Counted from the first letter of the stretch, positions 8,048 through 17,200 are shown. The stretch is DNA of 35,664 nt from Gp7-AA6 sp036395755 (GCA_036395755.1 DASWCZ010000047.1:1-35664), one strand, 5' to 3'. The notes: generated from the sequence alone by a model not told the origin. A program made the numbers and translations.

Positions 8048-8595
8048 TCCTCGACCGCCACGATCTCCTTCGCCCCGAGATCGGCGAAAAACGCCCGAAT
8101 CTTTCCCTCGTCGTACATCGGATCTCCCGCCTCGATGCAGAGGAAGAAGCGATCCCTCGACGCGAACGCGAAGCGCGGCGCGTTGAAGACGGGGTGGTAC
8201 GGCATCGGCAGCCCGTTCATTCCGAGCATCCCGAGGACGGCGGACACCGCGGCGAAGAGAACGGTCAATTCGAACGTGATCGGGACGAAGGACGGCCAGC
8301 TGGCGAGCGGGCGTCCCCCGACGTTCAACGGATAGTGAATCGTGGCGGAGAACCACTGCATCCCGAGCGCGGTCGCGCAGCCGATCAAACCGCCGGCCAG
8401 GACGACGAGCGGCAGCTTCGTCCCGCGGAATCCCAGGGCGTCCGAGAGCCCGTGGATCGGGAAAGGAGTGTAGGCGTCCATCTTGCGGTATCCCGCCCCG
8501 CGCGCGCTCCGCGCGGCTTCGACGAGCTCCTCCGGTCTCTCGAACTCCGCCAGGAGACCATAGATGCGCGGGAGGTGGATCGGGTTCGAGCTCAA
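8044..8595 (-). CDS. actD: Alternative complex III subunit ActD (DUF3341)
   Basis: 183 residues. A soluble N-terminal part contains YGLLAEFERPEELVEAA and MDAYTPFPIHGL, both hallmarks of DUF3341/ActD, then two TM helices (about 60-85 and 95-125) and a soluble end. It is a structural membrane subunit of ACIII next to ActC/ActF. No ATG fits. A TTG at 8595 overlaps the actC stop as TTGA and has GGAGGAAGG directly upstream, so TTG is the best start. Confidence 0.9.
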   Translation of the reverse strand: MSSNPIHLPRIYGLLAEFERPEELVEAARSARGAGYRKMDAYTPFPIHGLSDALGFRGTKLPLVVLAGGLIGCATALGMQWFSATIHYPLNVGGRPLASWPSFVPITFELTVLFAAVSAVLGMLGMNGLPMPYHPVFNAPRFAFASRDRFFLCIEAGDPMYDEGKIRAFFADLGAKEIVAVEE

Positions 8596-10001
8596 CCTTC
8601 CTCCCCTGCGACGGAATGCTCGGGAATGGGCTGCATGGCGAGCGGCCCGGCTTCCGGCACGAGCGTGCGCATCTCGAAGATCGAGATCATCGGCAGGAAC
8701 CGGATGAACAGGAAGAGGAGCGCGAGGAAGAGGCCGATCGTCCCGGCGAACGTCGCCCAGTCCCAGATCGTCGGGTAATACATCCCCCACGACGAGGGGA
8801 GGAAGTCGCGGTGCAGGCTCGTCACGACGATGACGAACCGCTCGAGCCACATGCCGATCGAAACCACGAGCGCGATCCCGAAGAGAGCCGGCGGGCTCGA
8901 CCGCACGCGCTTCAACCAGAGGAGCTGCGGCGTCACGATGTTGCAGAGCATCAGCGACCAGTAGATCGGGGCGTACGGGCCGCGCATCCGGTTCCCGATC
9001 ATGTAGCCCTCGTACGGGTTCGCGCTGTACCACGCCATGAACGCTTCGATGACGTATCCGTACCCGACGATCAAGCCGGTCGCGAGGAGGATCTTCGCCA
9101 TGTTCTGGAGGTGCCGCATCGTGATGAAGTCTTCGAGCCCGTAGACCTTTCGCAGCGGGATCGCGAGGAGCAGGACCATCGCGAAACCGGCGTAGATCGC
9201 CCCGGCGACGAAGTAGGGGGGAAAGATCGTCGAGTGCCATCCGGGAATGATCCCGACCGTGAAATCGAACGACACGACCGTGTGCACCGAGATGACGAGC
9301 GGCGTCGCGAGACCGGCGAGGAGGAGGTAGGCCGTCTCGTAGCGGTACCAGTGGAGCGCGGAGCCGCGCCAGCCCATCGCGAGCATCCCGTAGAAAATCT
9401 GGAAGCCCTTCCGCTTCGCGCGGTCGCGCAGAGTCGCGAGGTCCGGGATGAGGCCGACGAACCAGAAGAGGAGCGAGACGCTCGCGTACGTCGAGACGGC
9501 GAAGACGTCCCAGACGAGCGGGCTTCGCCATTGCGGCCAGAGCGCCATCGTGTTCGGGTAAGGGAGCAGCCAGTAGGCGAGCCACGGCCGGCCCAGGTGC
9601 AAAACCGGGAACAGGGCGGCGCAGGCGACGGCGAAGAGCGTCATCGCCTCCGCGAACCGGTTGATCGAGGTGCGCCACTCCTGGCGGAGCAGAAGGAGGA
9701 TCGCAGAGATGAGCGTCCCCGCGTGCCCGATCCCGATCCACCAGACGAAGTTGATGATCGCGAAGCCCCAGCCGATCGGCTGATTGACCCCCCAGATCCC
9801 GACTCCTTTCGCGAAGAGGTAGCCGACCGCCCCGAGCAGCACCATCGTCAGGAGAAACGAGACGAAGAACCCGAGCAGCCAGAAGAGCGGCGTCCGGCGG
9901 GCGAGAACGATCGAGCTGATCTTGTCGGTGACGGAGGCGTACGTGTGCCCCGGCCCGATGACCGGCGGGCCGCCCCGCCCATGGTCGTGCACCTGGCTCA
10001 T
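8592..10001 (-). CDS. actC: Alternative complex III quinol-binding membrane subunit ActC (NrfD/PsrC-like)
   Basis: 469 residues and about ten TM helices of the NrfD/PsrC family. The core includes NFVWWIGIGHAGTLISAILLL, WRTSINRFAEAMTLFA and HLGRPWLAYW, as well as the long HSTIFPPYFVAGAI and VIEAFMAWYS segments typical of ActC. This subunit is thought to hold the quinol site that faces the Fe-S clusters of ActB. The ATG at 10001 overlaps the actB stop (ATGA); the stop overlaps the actD TTG. Confidence 0.95.
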   Translation of the reverse strand: MSQVHDHGRGGPPVIGPGHTYASVTDKISSIVLARRTPLFWLLGFFVSFLLTMVLLGAVGYLFAKGVGIWGVNQPIGWGFAIINFVWWIGIGHAGTLISAILLLLRQEWRTSINRFAEAMTLFAVACAALFPVLHLGRPWLAYWLLPYPNTMALWPQWRSPLVWDVFAVSTYASVSLLFWFVGLIPDLATLRDRAKRKGFQIFYGMLAMGWRGSALHWYRYETAYLLLAGLATPLVISVHTVVSFDFTVGIIPGWHSTIFPPYFVAGAIYAGFAMVLLLAIPLRKVYGLEDFITMRHLQNMAKILLATGLIVGYGYVIEAFMAWYSANPYEGYMIGNRMRGPYAPIYWSLMLCNIVTPQLLWLKRVRSSPPALFGIALVVSIGMWLERFVIVVTSLHRDFLPSSWGMYYPTIWDWATFAGTIGLFLALLFLFIRFLPMISIFEMRTLVPEAGPLAMQPIPEHSVAGEEG

Positions 10002-12994
10002 GCGGGCCGCGCCTCGCCGAGCTCCGGGTTGGGATTGGTCAACGCCGCGAGGTACTCGGTCCGCGGCCGCGTGCCGAGCTCCGCGAGCAGCCCGTAGGAG
10101 AGGTTCGACCGGCGCATCTTCGACACGCGGCTCTCGCGGTCGGCGATGTCGCCGAAGACGATCGCTCCCGCGGGACACGCCTGCTGGCAGGCGGTGACGA
10201 TGTCCCCGTCGCGCACGGTTCGGTTTTCGAGCTCCGAGCGGATCTTCCCCTCGCTGATGCGCTGCACGCAGTACGTGCACTTCTCCATCACTCCGCGCCA
10301 ACGCACCGTGACGTCGGGGTTGGCGAGCATCCGCATGCTCGGCGCGCGGAACTGCGTCGAGTAGTGGTAGAAGTTGAAGCGCCGCACCTTGTACGGGCAG
10401 TTGTTCGAGCAGTACCTCGTCCCGACGCAGCGGTTGTAGATCATGTCGTTCAGCCCTTCCGCGCTGTGCACGGTCGCCGCGGTCGGGCAGACGAGCTCGC
10501 ACGGCGCGTTCTCGCAGTGGACGCACGCGACGGGCTGGAAGATATGCCGGGGGTTGGCGGCATCGCCGTCGGCGTAGTGGTCGATCCGGAGCCATTGCAT
10601 TTCGCGGCCGCGGACGACCTGGTCCTTGCCGACGATCGGGACGTTGTTCTCGGCGGTGCAGGCGACGACGCACGCGTTGCAGCCCACGCAGCTCGAGAGG
10701 TCGATCGCCATCCCCCAGGCGTAACCGTGCGCCGGGTGCGGCGGATAAAGAGAGAGACCGGGCGGCGGCTCCTCTCCCATCTTCGCGATCGCCTCGGGCT
10801 CGCGCCGGATTTCCTCGACTGCCGCCGTGCGCGCGAGATTCCTTCCTTCCATCGCGTGGTGCGACTGGGTCACCGCAATCGGGTACTTTTCCCCGGTCTT
10901 CCGGACTTCCACGCCCGCGCCCTGCCAGAGCGCGGCGGCCGGACGGATCGAATAGGCGTCGAAGCCGGCCCGGGAGCCGAAGTGGCCCGCCTTCGTTCGG
11001 CCGTACCCGAGCGTCACGCCGACCGAGTCGTCGGGATGTCCGGGCACGACCCAGGCCGGAGCGCGGACGCGGCGCCCCGAGAACGAGAGCTCGAGGACGT
11101 CCTCGTTGCGGATGCCGAGGCGCTGCGCGGTCGCCGGTGAGATCGCGGCGACGTTGTCCCACGTGACTTTCGTGATCGGCTTCGGGAGCTCCTGCAGCCA
11201 CCCGTTGTTCGCGAAGCGGCCGTCGTGGATTGTGGGGTCGGGACGGAAGGTTATTTCGAGGGTCTCAGCTCCGGTTTGAACTCTCTCAGCCGCCGGTCGC
11301 GCGACCGCAGCAGCGCCAGTTTCGCGACCAGCGGACAGAGTTTTCGAAACCGGGGCTTCCACCGTGGCTAAGCGCGTCTCTATCGGTAATGAGGCCGTCG
11401 CCATCGCTCGAACGGGCAGCGCCGTCCCCGGAATCACGCCGTCGTGCAGCGCCCGGCGCCACGCCGTCTCGAATTCCCCTGCCATCCGGGTTTTCCACGT
11501 CGCGCGGACGAGCTCGTAACCCGACTGCTCCGGCTGGTCGGAGAGAGCCGCAAGGACTTCGTGCGCGGACTTGCCGCCGTACAGCGGCGCGATGAGCGGC
11601 TGCACGATCGACGCGGTGCCGTCGAACGCGCGAGCGTCGCTCCACGCCTCGAGGAAATGCGCCTCGGGGACGTGCCACTGACACTCCTCCGAGGTCTCGT
11701 CGTTCTCGAGAGAGAGATGAACCCGCCGCGCGACTTTGCCGAGAGCCGCCCGGAACCCGAGATCGGCGGGCGCGTTGAAAACCGGGTTTCCCCCGAGGAT
11801 CAGGAGAGTGCGCACCTTTCCGGCGCCGAGGTCGGCGACGAGCGCGCGAAGCGACTCGAGCTCGATCTCCGGTCTCGCTTCGATCGGCTCGGTGTAGACG
11901 ACCGTCCATCCGGTGTTCCCGAGCATCCCGTTCAAGGCGTGCGCGAGCGCGTGGACGGCGGGCGTCTGGTGGTCGCCGGCGAGGACGAGCCCTCGTCCTC
12001 GATGGCGTTGGAGGTCGGCGGCCACGGCGCGCGCGAAACGATCCGCGGCGAAGGGACCGCCGGCTTCGGCGCTTCCGGACGGGGCGCCGAGCCCGACCGC
12101 CGCCGCCACCGAGCGAGCGAACGGTTCGATTTCGGACGCTTTGAGGGGGCGCCGATGGTCCGCCTTCGCCCCGGTCGCGGTCATCGTGCTCTCGACGACG
12201 TAGAGGCGGTTCATCTCCGCGCCGGAAGAGCCAGCGTGCCGCCTCGCCGCGAAGTCGCGGGCGAGGCGCACGTGCGCGGGGCCACAGGTGAGGAAGTCGG
12301 CGTCGAGCGAGAGGATGACGTCGGCCGCGTCGACGTGCGGGATCACGTTGACGGGCGAGCCGATCGCGAGCACCGCGCCCGCCCGCGCGTTGTCGGGCGC
12401 GGCCGCCTCCCACTGGTGCCAGCGCGCTTCGGGAAGCGCCGCCAGGAGCTCGGTGAGCTGCCGCGCGAGCGTGGGCGACGAGACGGTCTCGGTCAGGATC
12501 CGCAAGCCGGCTCCGCGGCGGGAACGCTCCTCTTCCAGGACGAGCCGCATCTCGCCCAGGAACGCGGACCACGGCCGGATCTCTCCTAAATCGAGAAGGG
12601 TCTGCGACCGGTCCGGGTCATAGAGAGAGAGCACGCTCGCCTGCGCGAAGGCGTCGGTCGCGCCGAGGCTCGCGGGATGGAGCGGGTTCCCCTCGACCTT
12701 CGTGGGCCGGCCCATCTGGCTCTCGACGAGGAGTCCCGTCGCGAGCCCGCCCATCGTCATCGCGGTCGCGAAGAAGAGGGGCTTGCCCGGCACGATCTCC
12801 TCCGGTTGTCGCACGTACGGGACGATCTTCTCCGTCGGCTGCCGCGTGCAGGCGGTGACGCCGGCAAGCGCGAGCGACGCGCCCATGAATTTGAAGAGCT
12901 CCCGCCGGTCGAGCCCCTCCGGAAGCCCCGCGGCGTGCCCGATCTTCGTCGTGGACGAAGGATGAACCGGCAGCCCGACCGAGGACTTCTTCAT
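9998..12994 (-). CDS. actB: Alternative complex III Fe-S subunit ActB (molybdopterin-fold plus ferredoxin domains)
   Basis: 998 residues. A twin-arginine type signal, LDRRELFKFMG (Arg 30-31) followed by a hydrophobic stretch and ACT, suggests export in folded form. The first three quarters have a molybdopterin-oxidoreductase fold; in ActB this part lacks the cofactor. The last quarter has ferredoxin Cys groups CVGCNACVVAC (about 767), CVHCENAPCELVC (about 821), CVGTRYCSNNC (about 856), CTYC (about 904) and CQQAC (about 935), enough for the usual three 4Fe-4S and one 3Fe-4S clusters. The start at 12994 (ATGA with the actA stop) is preferred over a longer frame that overlaps actA. Confidence 0.96.
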   Translation of the reverse strand: MKKSSVGLPVHPSSTTKIGHAAGLPEGLDRRELFKFMGASLALAGVTACTRQPTEKIVPYVRQPEEIVPGKPLFFATAMTMGGLATGLLVESQMGRPTKVEGNPLHPASLGATDAFAQASVLSLYDPDRSQTLLDLGEIRPWSAFLGEMRLVLEEERSRRGAGLRILTETVSSPTLARQLTELLAALPEARWHQWEAAAPDNARAGAVLAIGSPVNVIPHVDAADVILSLDADFLTCGPAHVRLARDFAARRHAGSSGAEMNRLYVVESTMTATGAKADHRRPLKASEIEPFARSVAAAVGLGAPSGSAEAGGPFAADRFARAVAADLQRHRGRGLVLAGDHQTPAVHALAHALNGMLGNTGWTVVYTEPIEARPEIELESLRALVADLGAGKVRTLLILGGNPVFNAPADLGFRAALGKVARRVHLSLENDETSEECQWHVPEAHFLEAWSDARAFDGTASIVQPLIAPLYGGKSAHEVLAALSDQPEQSGYELVRATWKTRMAGEFETAWRRALHDGVIPGTALPVRAMATASLPIETRLATVEAPVSKTLSAGRETGAAAVARPAAERVQTGAETLEITFRPDPTIHDGRFANNGWLQELPKPITKVTWDNVAAISPATAQRLGIRNEDVLELSFSGRRVRAPAWVVPGHPDDSVGVTLGYGRTKAGHFGSRAGFDAYSIRPAAALWQGAGVEVRKTGEKYPIAVTQSHHAMEGRNLARTAAVEEIRREPEAIAKMGEEPPPGLSLYPPHPAHGYAWGMAIDLSSCVGCNACVVACTAENNVPIVGKDQVVRGREMQWLRIDHYADGDAANPRHIFQPVACVHCENAPCELVCPTAATVHSAEGLNDMIYNRCVGTRYCSNNCPYKVRRFNFYHYSTQFRAPSMRMLANPDVTVRWRGVMEKCTYCVQRISEGKIRSELENRTVRDGDIVTACQQACPAGAIVFGDIADRESRVSKMRRSNLSYGLLAELGTRPRTEYLAALTNPNPELGEARPA

Positions 12995-13650
12995 CTGTGA
13001 CACGTCGAGCAGCTCGTCAACACGATTTCGTCGCGGATGTGGTACTCGCGCTTCAAGCGCTCTCCCAGGACCGCCTGCTCGATCGGCGGGCGCCAGCCCA
13101 TCGTGAAGACCTCCTCCTTCGGGCGGAGGTACTTCTCCGGGTGCCGGTGGCAGTCGAGGCACCACTTCATCTGGAGCGAAGACGCCTGGTACATGAGCGG
13201 CATCTGGTCGACGCGTCCGTGGCAGGTCTCGCAGCCCACGCCTTTGTTCACGTGGATCGAGTGGTCGAAGTAGACGAAGTCAGGCAGGTCGTGGACGCGG
13301 GTCCACTCGAGCGACTTGTCCGTGCGGAAGCTCTCGCGGACCGGCTCCAGGTAGGGGCTCTGCGCCCAGATCTGCGAGTGGCAGTTCATGCACGTCTTGG
13401 TCGGGGGGATCCCGGCGAACGCCGCTTTCTCGACCGACGTGTGGCAGTAGCGGCAGTCGATGCCGATCGCGCCGACGTGGTGCGCGTGCGAGAACTGAAC
13501 CGGCTGCTCGCGGGCGATCGTCTGCTGGGTCGTGTAGGGGGACGCTTCGAGGTCGTAGAAGAGCCACAGGAGGATCGCAAGGAAGAAAATCGCCCCGAAG
13601 ATCGAGACTCGGGACAGAAAGTTCGTGCTGCGGTGAAAGATCTGGGCCAT
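12991..13650 (-). CDS. actA: Alternative complex III pentahaem cytochrome c ActA
   Basis: 219 residues with an N-terminal signal anchor (about 15-35) and five haem c sites: CRYCH, CMNCH, CETCH, CLDCH and CSTCH, the last at the very C-terminus. This is exactly the ActA pattern, the outer electron-carrying subunit of ACIII. The ATG at 13650 lies only 36 nt after the stop of the upstream dehydrogenase, with a weak GGAG 14 nt away. The gap leaves little room for a promoter, so actA is probably co-transcribed with the dehydrogenase. Confidence 0.96.
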   Translation of the reverse strand: MAQIFHRSTNFLSRVSIFGAIFFLAILLWLFYDLEASPYTTQQTIAREQPVQFSHAHHVGAIGIDCRYCHTSVEKAAFAGIPPTKTCMNCHSQIWAQSPYLEPVRESFRTDKSLEWTRVHDLPDFVYFDHSIHVNKGVGCETCHGRVDQMPLMYQASSLQMKWCLDCHRHPEKYLRPKEEVFTMGWRPPIEQAVLGERLKREYHIRDEIVLTSCSTCHR

Positions 13651-13686
13651 CGAGTCTGATGAATCTCCGGTCCGGCCGGGAGTATG

Positions 13687-16605
13687 TCACCCGCCGGTGC
13701 CGCCTGCGGCGATCCGGAGCACTTGGGCGGAATGGAGCGGGCTTCGCCCCGTGACCTGCGCGATCTGCTCCCGACAGCTGAAGCCGTCCGCGATCAGGAG
13801 CGTTTCCGGCGCTGCGGCCCGCACCGCGGGGAGCAGAACCCGCTCGCCGATCGCGAGCGAGACGTCGAAGTGAGATCTCTCGAACCCGAAGGAGCCCGCC
13901 ATTCCGCAGCAGCCGGAGTCGGGGATCTCCACCTCGAGCCCCGCCCGGAGGAGGAGCCGGCGGTCGGCCTCGATCCCGAAGATCGCGCGCTGGTGGCAGT
14001 GGAAGGCGACGAGCGCGCGGCGGCCGAGCGCTCGGGGACGCCACTGCCGCGCTTCCTTCTCGAAGAGCTCCGCGAGAAGGAGCGTGCTCCTCGAAAGCCG
14101 CGCCGCCCTTTCGTCTTTCGGGAAGAGCTCGGGGAGCTCGTCGCGAAAGACCGACGCGCAGCTCGGCTCCAGGACCACGACCGGCGTGCCCGCATCGACC
14201 GCCGGGGAGAGGACGTCTAAGACCTTTCCGAGAAGCCGCCGGGCGCGGCCGAGCATCCCGAAGTCGTAGAGCGGTCTTCCGCAGCAGAGCGGCGCGCCGG
14301 GTATGGTGACCGCGAAGCCGGCTTCCTCGAGGAGTTCGACCGCGTCGCGCGCGATCCCGGTCGAGAAATGGTTCGTGAAGGTGTCGGGAAAGAGGAGGAC
14401 GCGTTTCCCCCCGTTCGGGCTCGCCCGCCGACGCGCGAACCACGAGCGGAACGTCTCGCCCGCGAACGGAGGGAGACGTCGCCCGGGCGCGATCCCGCCG
14501 AGCGTCTTCGCGAGCGCCGCCAGGCCTGGCGTCTGCGTCACGAAGTTCGCGAGCGCCGGCACCCCCGACGCAAGCCGCGCCCACAAGTCGACGAGGCCCA
14601 TCGCATACGCGGCGGCGGGGCGCACGCGGCCGCGGTAGTAGCGGGACAGGAACTCGGCCTTCCACGCCGCGACGTCCACTCCGACGGGGCAGTCCGACTT
14701 GCACCCCTTGCACGCGAGGCACAGGTCGAGGGCCTGGCGGACCGATTCTTCACGCCAGCCGCCGGTCAGGACTTCGCCGCGCAGCATCTCGTCCAAGAGC
14801 TTCGCCCGGCCGCGCGTCGAGTGCTTCTCTTCGCGCGTGACCATGTAGCTCGGGCACATCGTGCCGCCCTTCGCCCGCCGGCACTCGCCGACCCCGACGC
14901 ACCGCTGGAGCGCGCGCGAAAAGTCGCCGGCATCATTCGCATACGCGAATGCCGGGTTGGGTAACGCGTTCCGGAGCGGCCCCCGATCGACCCGCAGGTT
15001 CTCGTCCGCGCGGTAGGCGTCGACGATCTTGCCCGGGTTCATCAGTCCCTGCGGGTCCCAGATCGCCTTGAACTCGCGGAACGCTCCCACGAGCTCGGGC
15101 CCGAACATCCTGGGGAGAAGCTCGGCGCGCGATTGTCCGTCGCCGTGCTCTCCGGAGAGCGAGCCGCCGTGCCCGACGACGAGGTCCGCCGCCTCGAAGA
15201 GGAACGCGCGGAACTTCGCGATCCCCTCGCGGGTCGCGAGGTCGAAGTCGGTCCGCGTGTGCACGCAGCCCTGGCCGAAGTGGCCGTACAGGTCTCCCCG
15301 GTAGCCGAACCGGTCGAGGAGCGCCCGCAGGTCGCGCAGGTACGCGCCGAGCTTCTGCGGGGAGACGGCGGCGTCCTCCCATCCCTCCCAGGTGAGCGGT
15401 GAGCCGGGGACGTGCGCGGTCGCTCCGAGCGCGGCCTGGCGGACCTGCCAGACGCGCGCCGCTTCCTCGCGGCGGTCGAAGACCCGGGCGGAGACGGCGC
15501 CGCCGGACGCGACCGACTCCACGAGCCGTTTCGCGGCCGCGAGCGCTTCGGGGAGTTCCGCCGCGCCCATCTCGACGAGCAGCCAGCCGCGTCCCTCCGG
15601 CAGGAGGCGCCGGTTCTCGGGAAAGAGCCCGGTCCTCTCCATGTCGGACATGAGGCCGTCGTCGAAGCCTTCGAGCCCGATGGGACGGTGCTCCAGGATC
15701 TCCGGAACGGCGTCCGCCGCGGCAAAGACGTCGGAATAGCCGAGGACGACCAGGACCCGCGCCGGCGGGCTCCAGACGAGTCGGAGCTTCGCCTCGAGGA
15801 CGAAGACGCACGTCCCCTCCGAGCCGACGAGCGCGCGCGCGACGTCGAAGCCGTTCTCCGGCAGCAGGTGAGGAAGGTTGTAGCCCGAGACCCGGCGCGG
15901 GATGTCGGGATAGCGCGACCGGATCAGCGGCTCGAACCGGTCCCGGAGGTCGCGGAGCTTCGCGTAGATTTCGGAGCGCCGGCCGCCTTCCGAGACGATT
16001 CGCTCGAGGTCGGCCTCGGAGGTGCGCCCGACGGTCAGGAGCGTCCCATCGCCCGCGACGACCTCGAGCTCCTCCACGTTGTCGTCCGTCTTGCCGGCCA
16101 TGACCGAGTGGACGCCGCAGGAGTTGTTTCCGATCATGCCGCCGAGCGTGCAGCAGGCGTGCGTCGCGGGATCGGGTCCGAACGTCAGACCGTGCCGCTC
16201 GGCCGCGTCACGCAGGTCGTCCAAGACCGCGCCAGGCTCGACGCGGGCCGTCTTCGCCGCGGCATCCACCTCGAGAATTCGATGGAAGTATTTCGACGTG
16301 TCGAGAACGACCGCGACGTTGCAGCACTGGCCCGCGAGGCTCGTTCCCGCGCCGCGGCCGAGGATGGGAGCGCCGAAGCGGCGGCAGAGGGCGAGCGTCT
16401 CCAGAACGTCGTCGCGATCGCGCGGCACGACCACTCCGATCGGCACCTGCCGGTAGTTCGAAGAGTCGGTCGCGTAGAGCGCGCGGCTTCCGGCGTCGAA
16501 GCGGACCTCGCCGCGGATCGCTTTCGCGAGCGCAGCAGCCAATCCGTCGGAGTCGACGTTCGGGGTCAGGTCTCCATCTGACACTCTGCGGGCGCCATGT
16601 GGCAA
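13687..16605 (-). CDS. YdiJ-like FAD/Fe-S dehydrogenase (D-2-hydroxyglutarate/D-lactate type)
   Basis: About 965-972 residues, close to E. coli YdiJ. N-terminal PCMH-type FAD domain (PILGRGAGTSLAGQ, about 78-91; TLGGMIGNNSCG, about 152-163), FAD-oxidase C domain, then two Fe-S groups (CVGVGECRRAKGGTMCP and CLACKGCKSDCP, about 565-650) and two CCG domains (PLCCGRPLY and DSGCCGMAGSFG). Family members oxidise D-2-hydroxyacids and pass electrons to quinone or another carrier. The exact substrate is not visible. The start is unclear: TTG at 16605 and GTG at 16584 are in frame, and both lie inside a repeat, so about the first 15 residues come from that repeat. It leads the ACIII-caa3 string and could supply its quinol; this is inferred from position. 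Confidence 0.88.
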   Translation of the reverse strand: MPHGARRVSDGDLTPNVDSDGLAAALAKAIRGEVRFDAGSRALYATDSSNYRQVPIGVVVPRDRDDVLETLALCRRFGAPILGRGAGTSLAGQCCNVAVVLDTSKYFHRILEVDAAAKTARVEPGAVLDDLRDAAERHGLTFGPDPATHACCTLGGMIGNNSCGVHSVMAGKTDDNVEELEVVAGDGTLLTVGRTSEADLERIVSEGGRRSEIYAKLRDLRDRFEPLIRSRYPDIPRRVSGYNLPHLLPENGFDVARALVGSEGTCVFVLEAKLRLVWSPPARVLVVLGYSDVFAAADAVPEILEHRPIGLEGFDDGLMSDMERTGLFPENRRLLPEGRGWLLVEMGAAELPEALAAAKRLVESVASGGAVSARVFDRREEAARVWQVRQAALGATAHVPGSPLTWEGWEDAAVSPQKLGAYLRDLRALLDRFGYRGDLYGHFGQGCVHTRTDFDLATREGIAKFRAFLFEAADLVVGHGGSLSGEHGDGQSRAELLPRMFGPELVGAFREFKAIWDPQGLMNPGKIVDAYRADENLRVDRGPLRNALPNPAFAYANDAGDFSRALQRCVGVGECRRAKGGTMCPSYMVTREEKHSTRGRAKLLDEMLRGEVLTGGWREESVRQALDLCLACKGCKSDCPVGVDVAAWKAEFLSRYYRGRVRPAAAYAMGLVDLWARLASGVPALANFVTQTPGLAALAKTLGGIAPGRRLPPFAGETFRSWFARRRASPNGGKRVLLFPDTFTNHFSTGIARDAVELLEEAGFAVTIPGAPLCCGRPLYDFGMLGRARRLLGKVLDVLSPAVDAGTPVVVLEPSCASVFRDELPELFPKDERAARLSRSTLLLAELFEKEARQWRPRALGRRALVAFHCHQRAIFGIEADRRLLLRAGLEVEIPDSGCCGMAGSFGFERSHFDVSLAIGERVLLPAVRAAAPETLLIADGFSCREQIAQVTGRSPLHSAQVLRIAAGGTGG

Positions 16606-16647
16606 GTGGAGACCTGACCCTCAATGTGGCAAGTGGAGACCTGACCC
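16562..16647. repeat. GGTCAGG repeat locus 1: reverse pair plus one degenerate forward copy
   Basis: Reverse copies lie at 16597-16620 and 16624-16647 (27-bp pitch), and a degenerate forward copy at 16562-16584. The forward GGGTCAGGTCTCCA (16563-16576) and reverse TGGAGACCTGACCC (16607-16620) are perfect complements, so the minus-strand RNA could form a 14-bp stem around the possible starts of the dehydrogenase gene. Confidence 0.85.
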
Positions 16648-16649
16648 TA

Positions 16650-16683
16650 ATCAAAAAGCCCCTCGTTCGAGGGGCTTTTTGAT
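16650..16683 (-). terminator. Strong rho-independent terminator
   Basis: A near-perfect palindrome with stem AAAAAGCCCCTCG / CGAGGGGCTTTTT and a tiny loop, ending in a T run in either direction. It lies 48 nt after the stop of the small secreted protein gene (minus strand) and just before repeat locus 1. It should separate that gene from the dehydrogenase-ACIII-caa3 string. Confidence 0.9.
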
Positions 16684-16730
16684 CGACCGAGAACCCCGAC
16701 GCGCGGGGGTCTGGATCGTTGGAACTCTCT

Positions 16731-17015
16731 CTAGCGCCGGCCGCGCTGCACGGTCACCGCGCTCGGCTGCGGGGACGAAGTCACCGTCGGAACGTAGTCG
16801 CAGAAGAACGGGCTCACGTACGTGCAGAGCCAGGAGTCGGTGTGCTCCGGCTTGAATATCACCACGCGGCCGTGGGGGACCGCGGCGGAACGAGTCGCGA
16901 TCGGCCGCAGCGTCTGCATTCTGGCTTCGGTGCCGGACGCGACGCCCGCGAAAAGGACCGATCCGAGGACTCCGGCCGTGAACGCTCCTTTCCACTTCCT
17001 CCCGCTGAAACTCAT
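16731..17015 (-). CDS. Small secreted protein of unknown function
   Basis: 94 residues. A clear signal peptide (KWKGAFTAGVLGSVLFAGVASG, about 7-28, cut likely near SGTEA) is followed by about 60 mature residues with two Cys (about 64 and 72) that could form a disulphide. I do not recognise a family. The start is very well supported: AAGGAGGT lies 5 nt before the ATG at 17015. A strong terminator follows the stop, so it is probably a single-gene unit. A possible sigma-54 promoter lies about 60 nt upstream. Confidence 0.75.
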   Translation of the reverse strand: MSFSGRKWKGAFTAGVLGSVLFAGVASGTEARMQTLRPIATRSAAVPHGRVVIFKPEHTDSWLCTYVSPFFCDYVPTVTSSPQPSAVTVQRGRR

Positions 17016-17072
17016 CGCGAACCTCCTTCCCCTTTCTCGCTGCGTTTTCGGCGCAGCCGCCGGGATGGAAGT

Positions 17073-17087
17073 GCGATATGTGTGCCA
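17073..17087 (-). promoter_or_regulatory. Possible sigma-54 (-24/-12) promoter of the small secreted protein gene
   Basis: Read on the minus strand: TGGCACACATATCGC. The GG and GC pairs are 10 nt apart, as in the -24/-12 consensus TGGCAC-N5-TTGC, with one mismatch (TCGC for TTGC). It ends about 58 nt before the ATG at 17015. Visual match only. Confidence 0.4.
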
Positions 17088-17149
17088 GCCCGCAACTCTC
17101 TGAAGAGATGGAGGTTTGCCGCGTGATCGAGGTCACACGCGGCTTTGCC

Positions 17150-17200
17150 GCTCCGAGGAGCGAAGCGACGGGGAATCCCTCGCTGCGCTCGGGATGACAC
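17150..17200. repeat. CHPERSEG-type repeat copy
   Basis: Contains the conserved end CCCTCGCTGCGCTCGGGATG with a partly diverged other arm (GAGGAGCGAAGCGACGG). It lies between the stop of the serine-hydrolase-like gene and the start of the small secreted protein gene. It belongs to the same family as the copies near 1587 and 22875. Confidence 0.7.
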
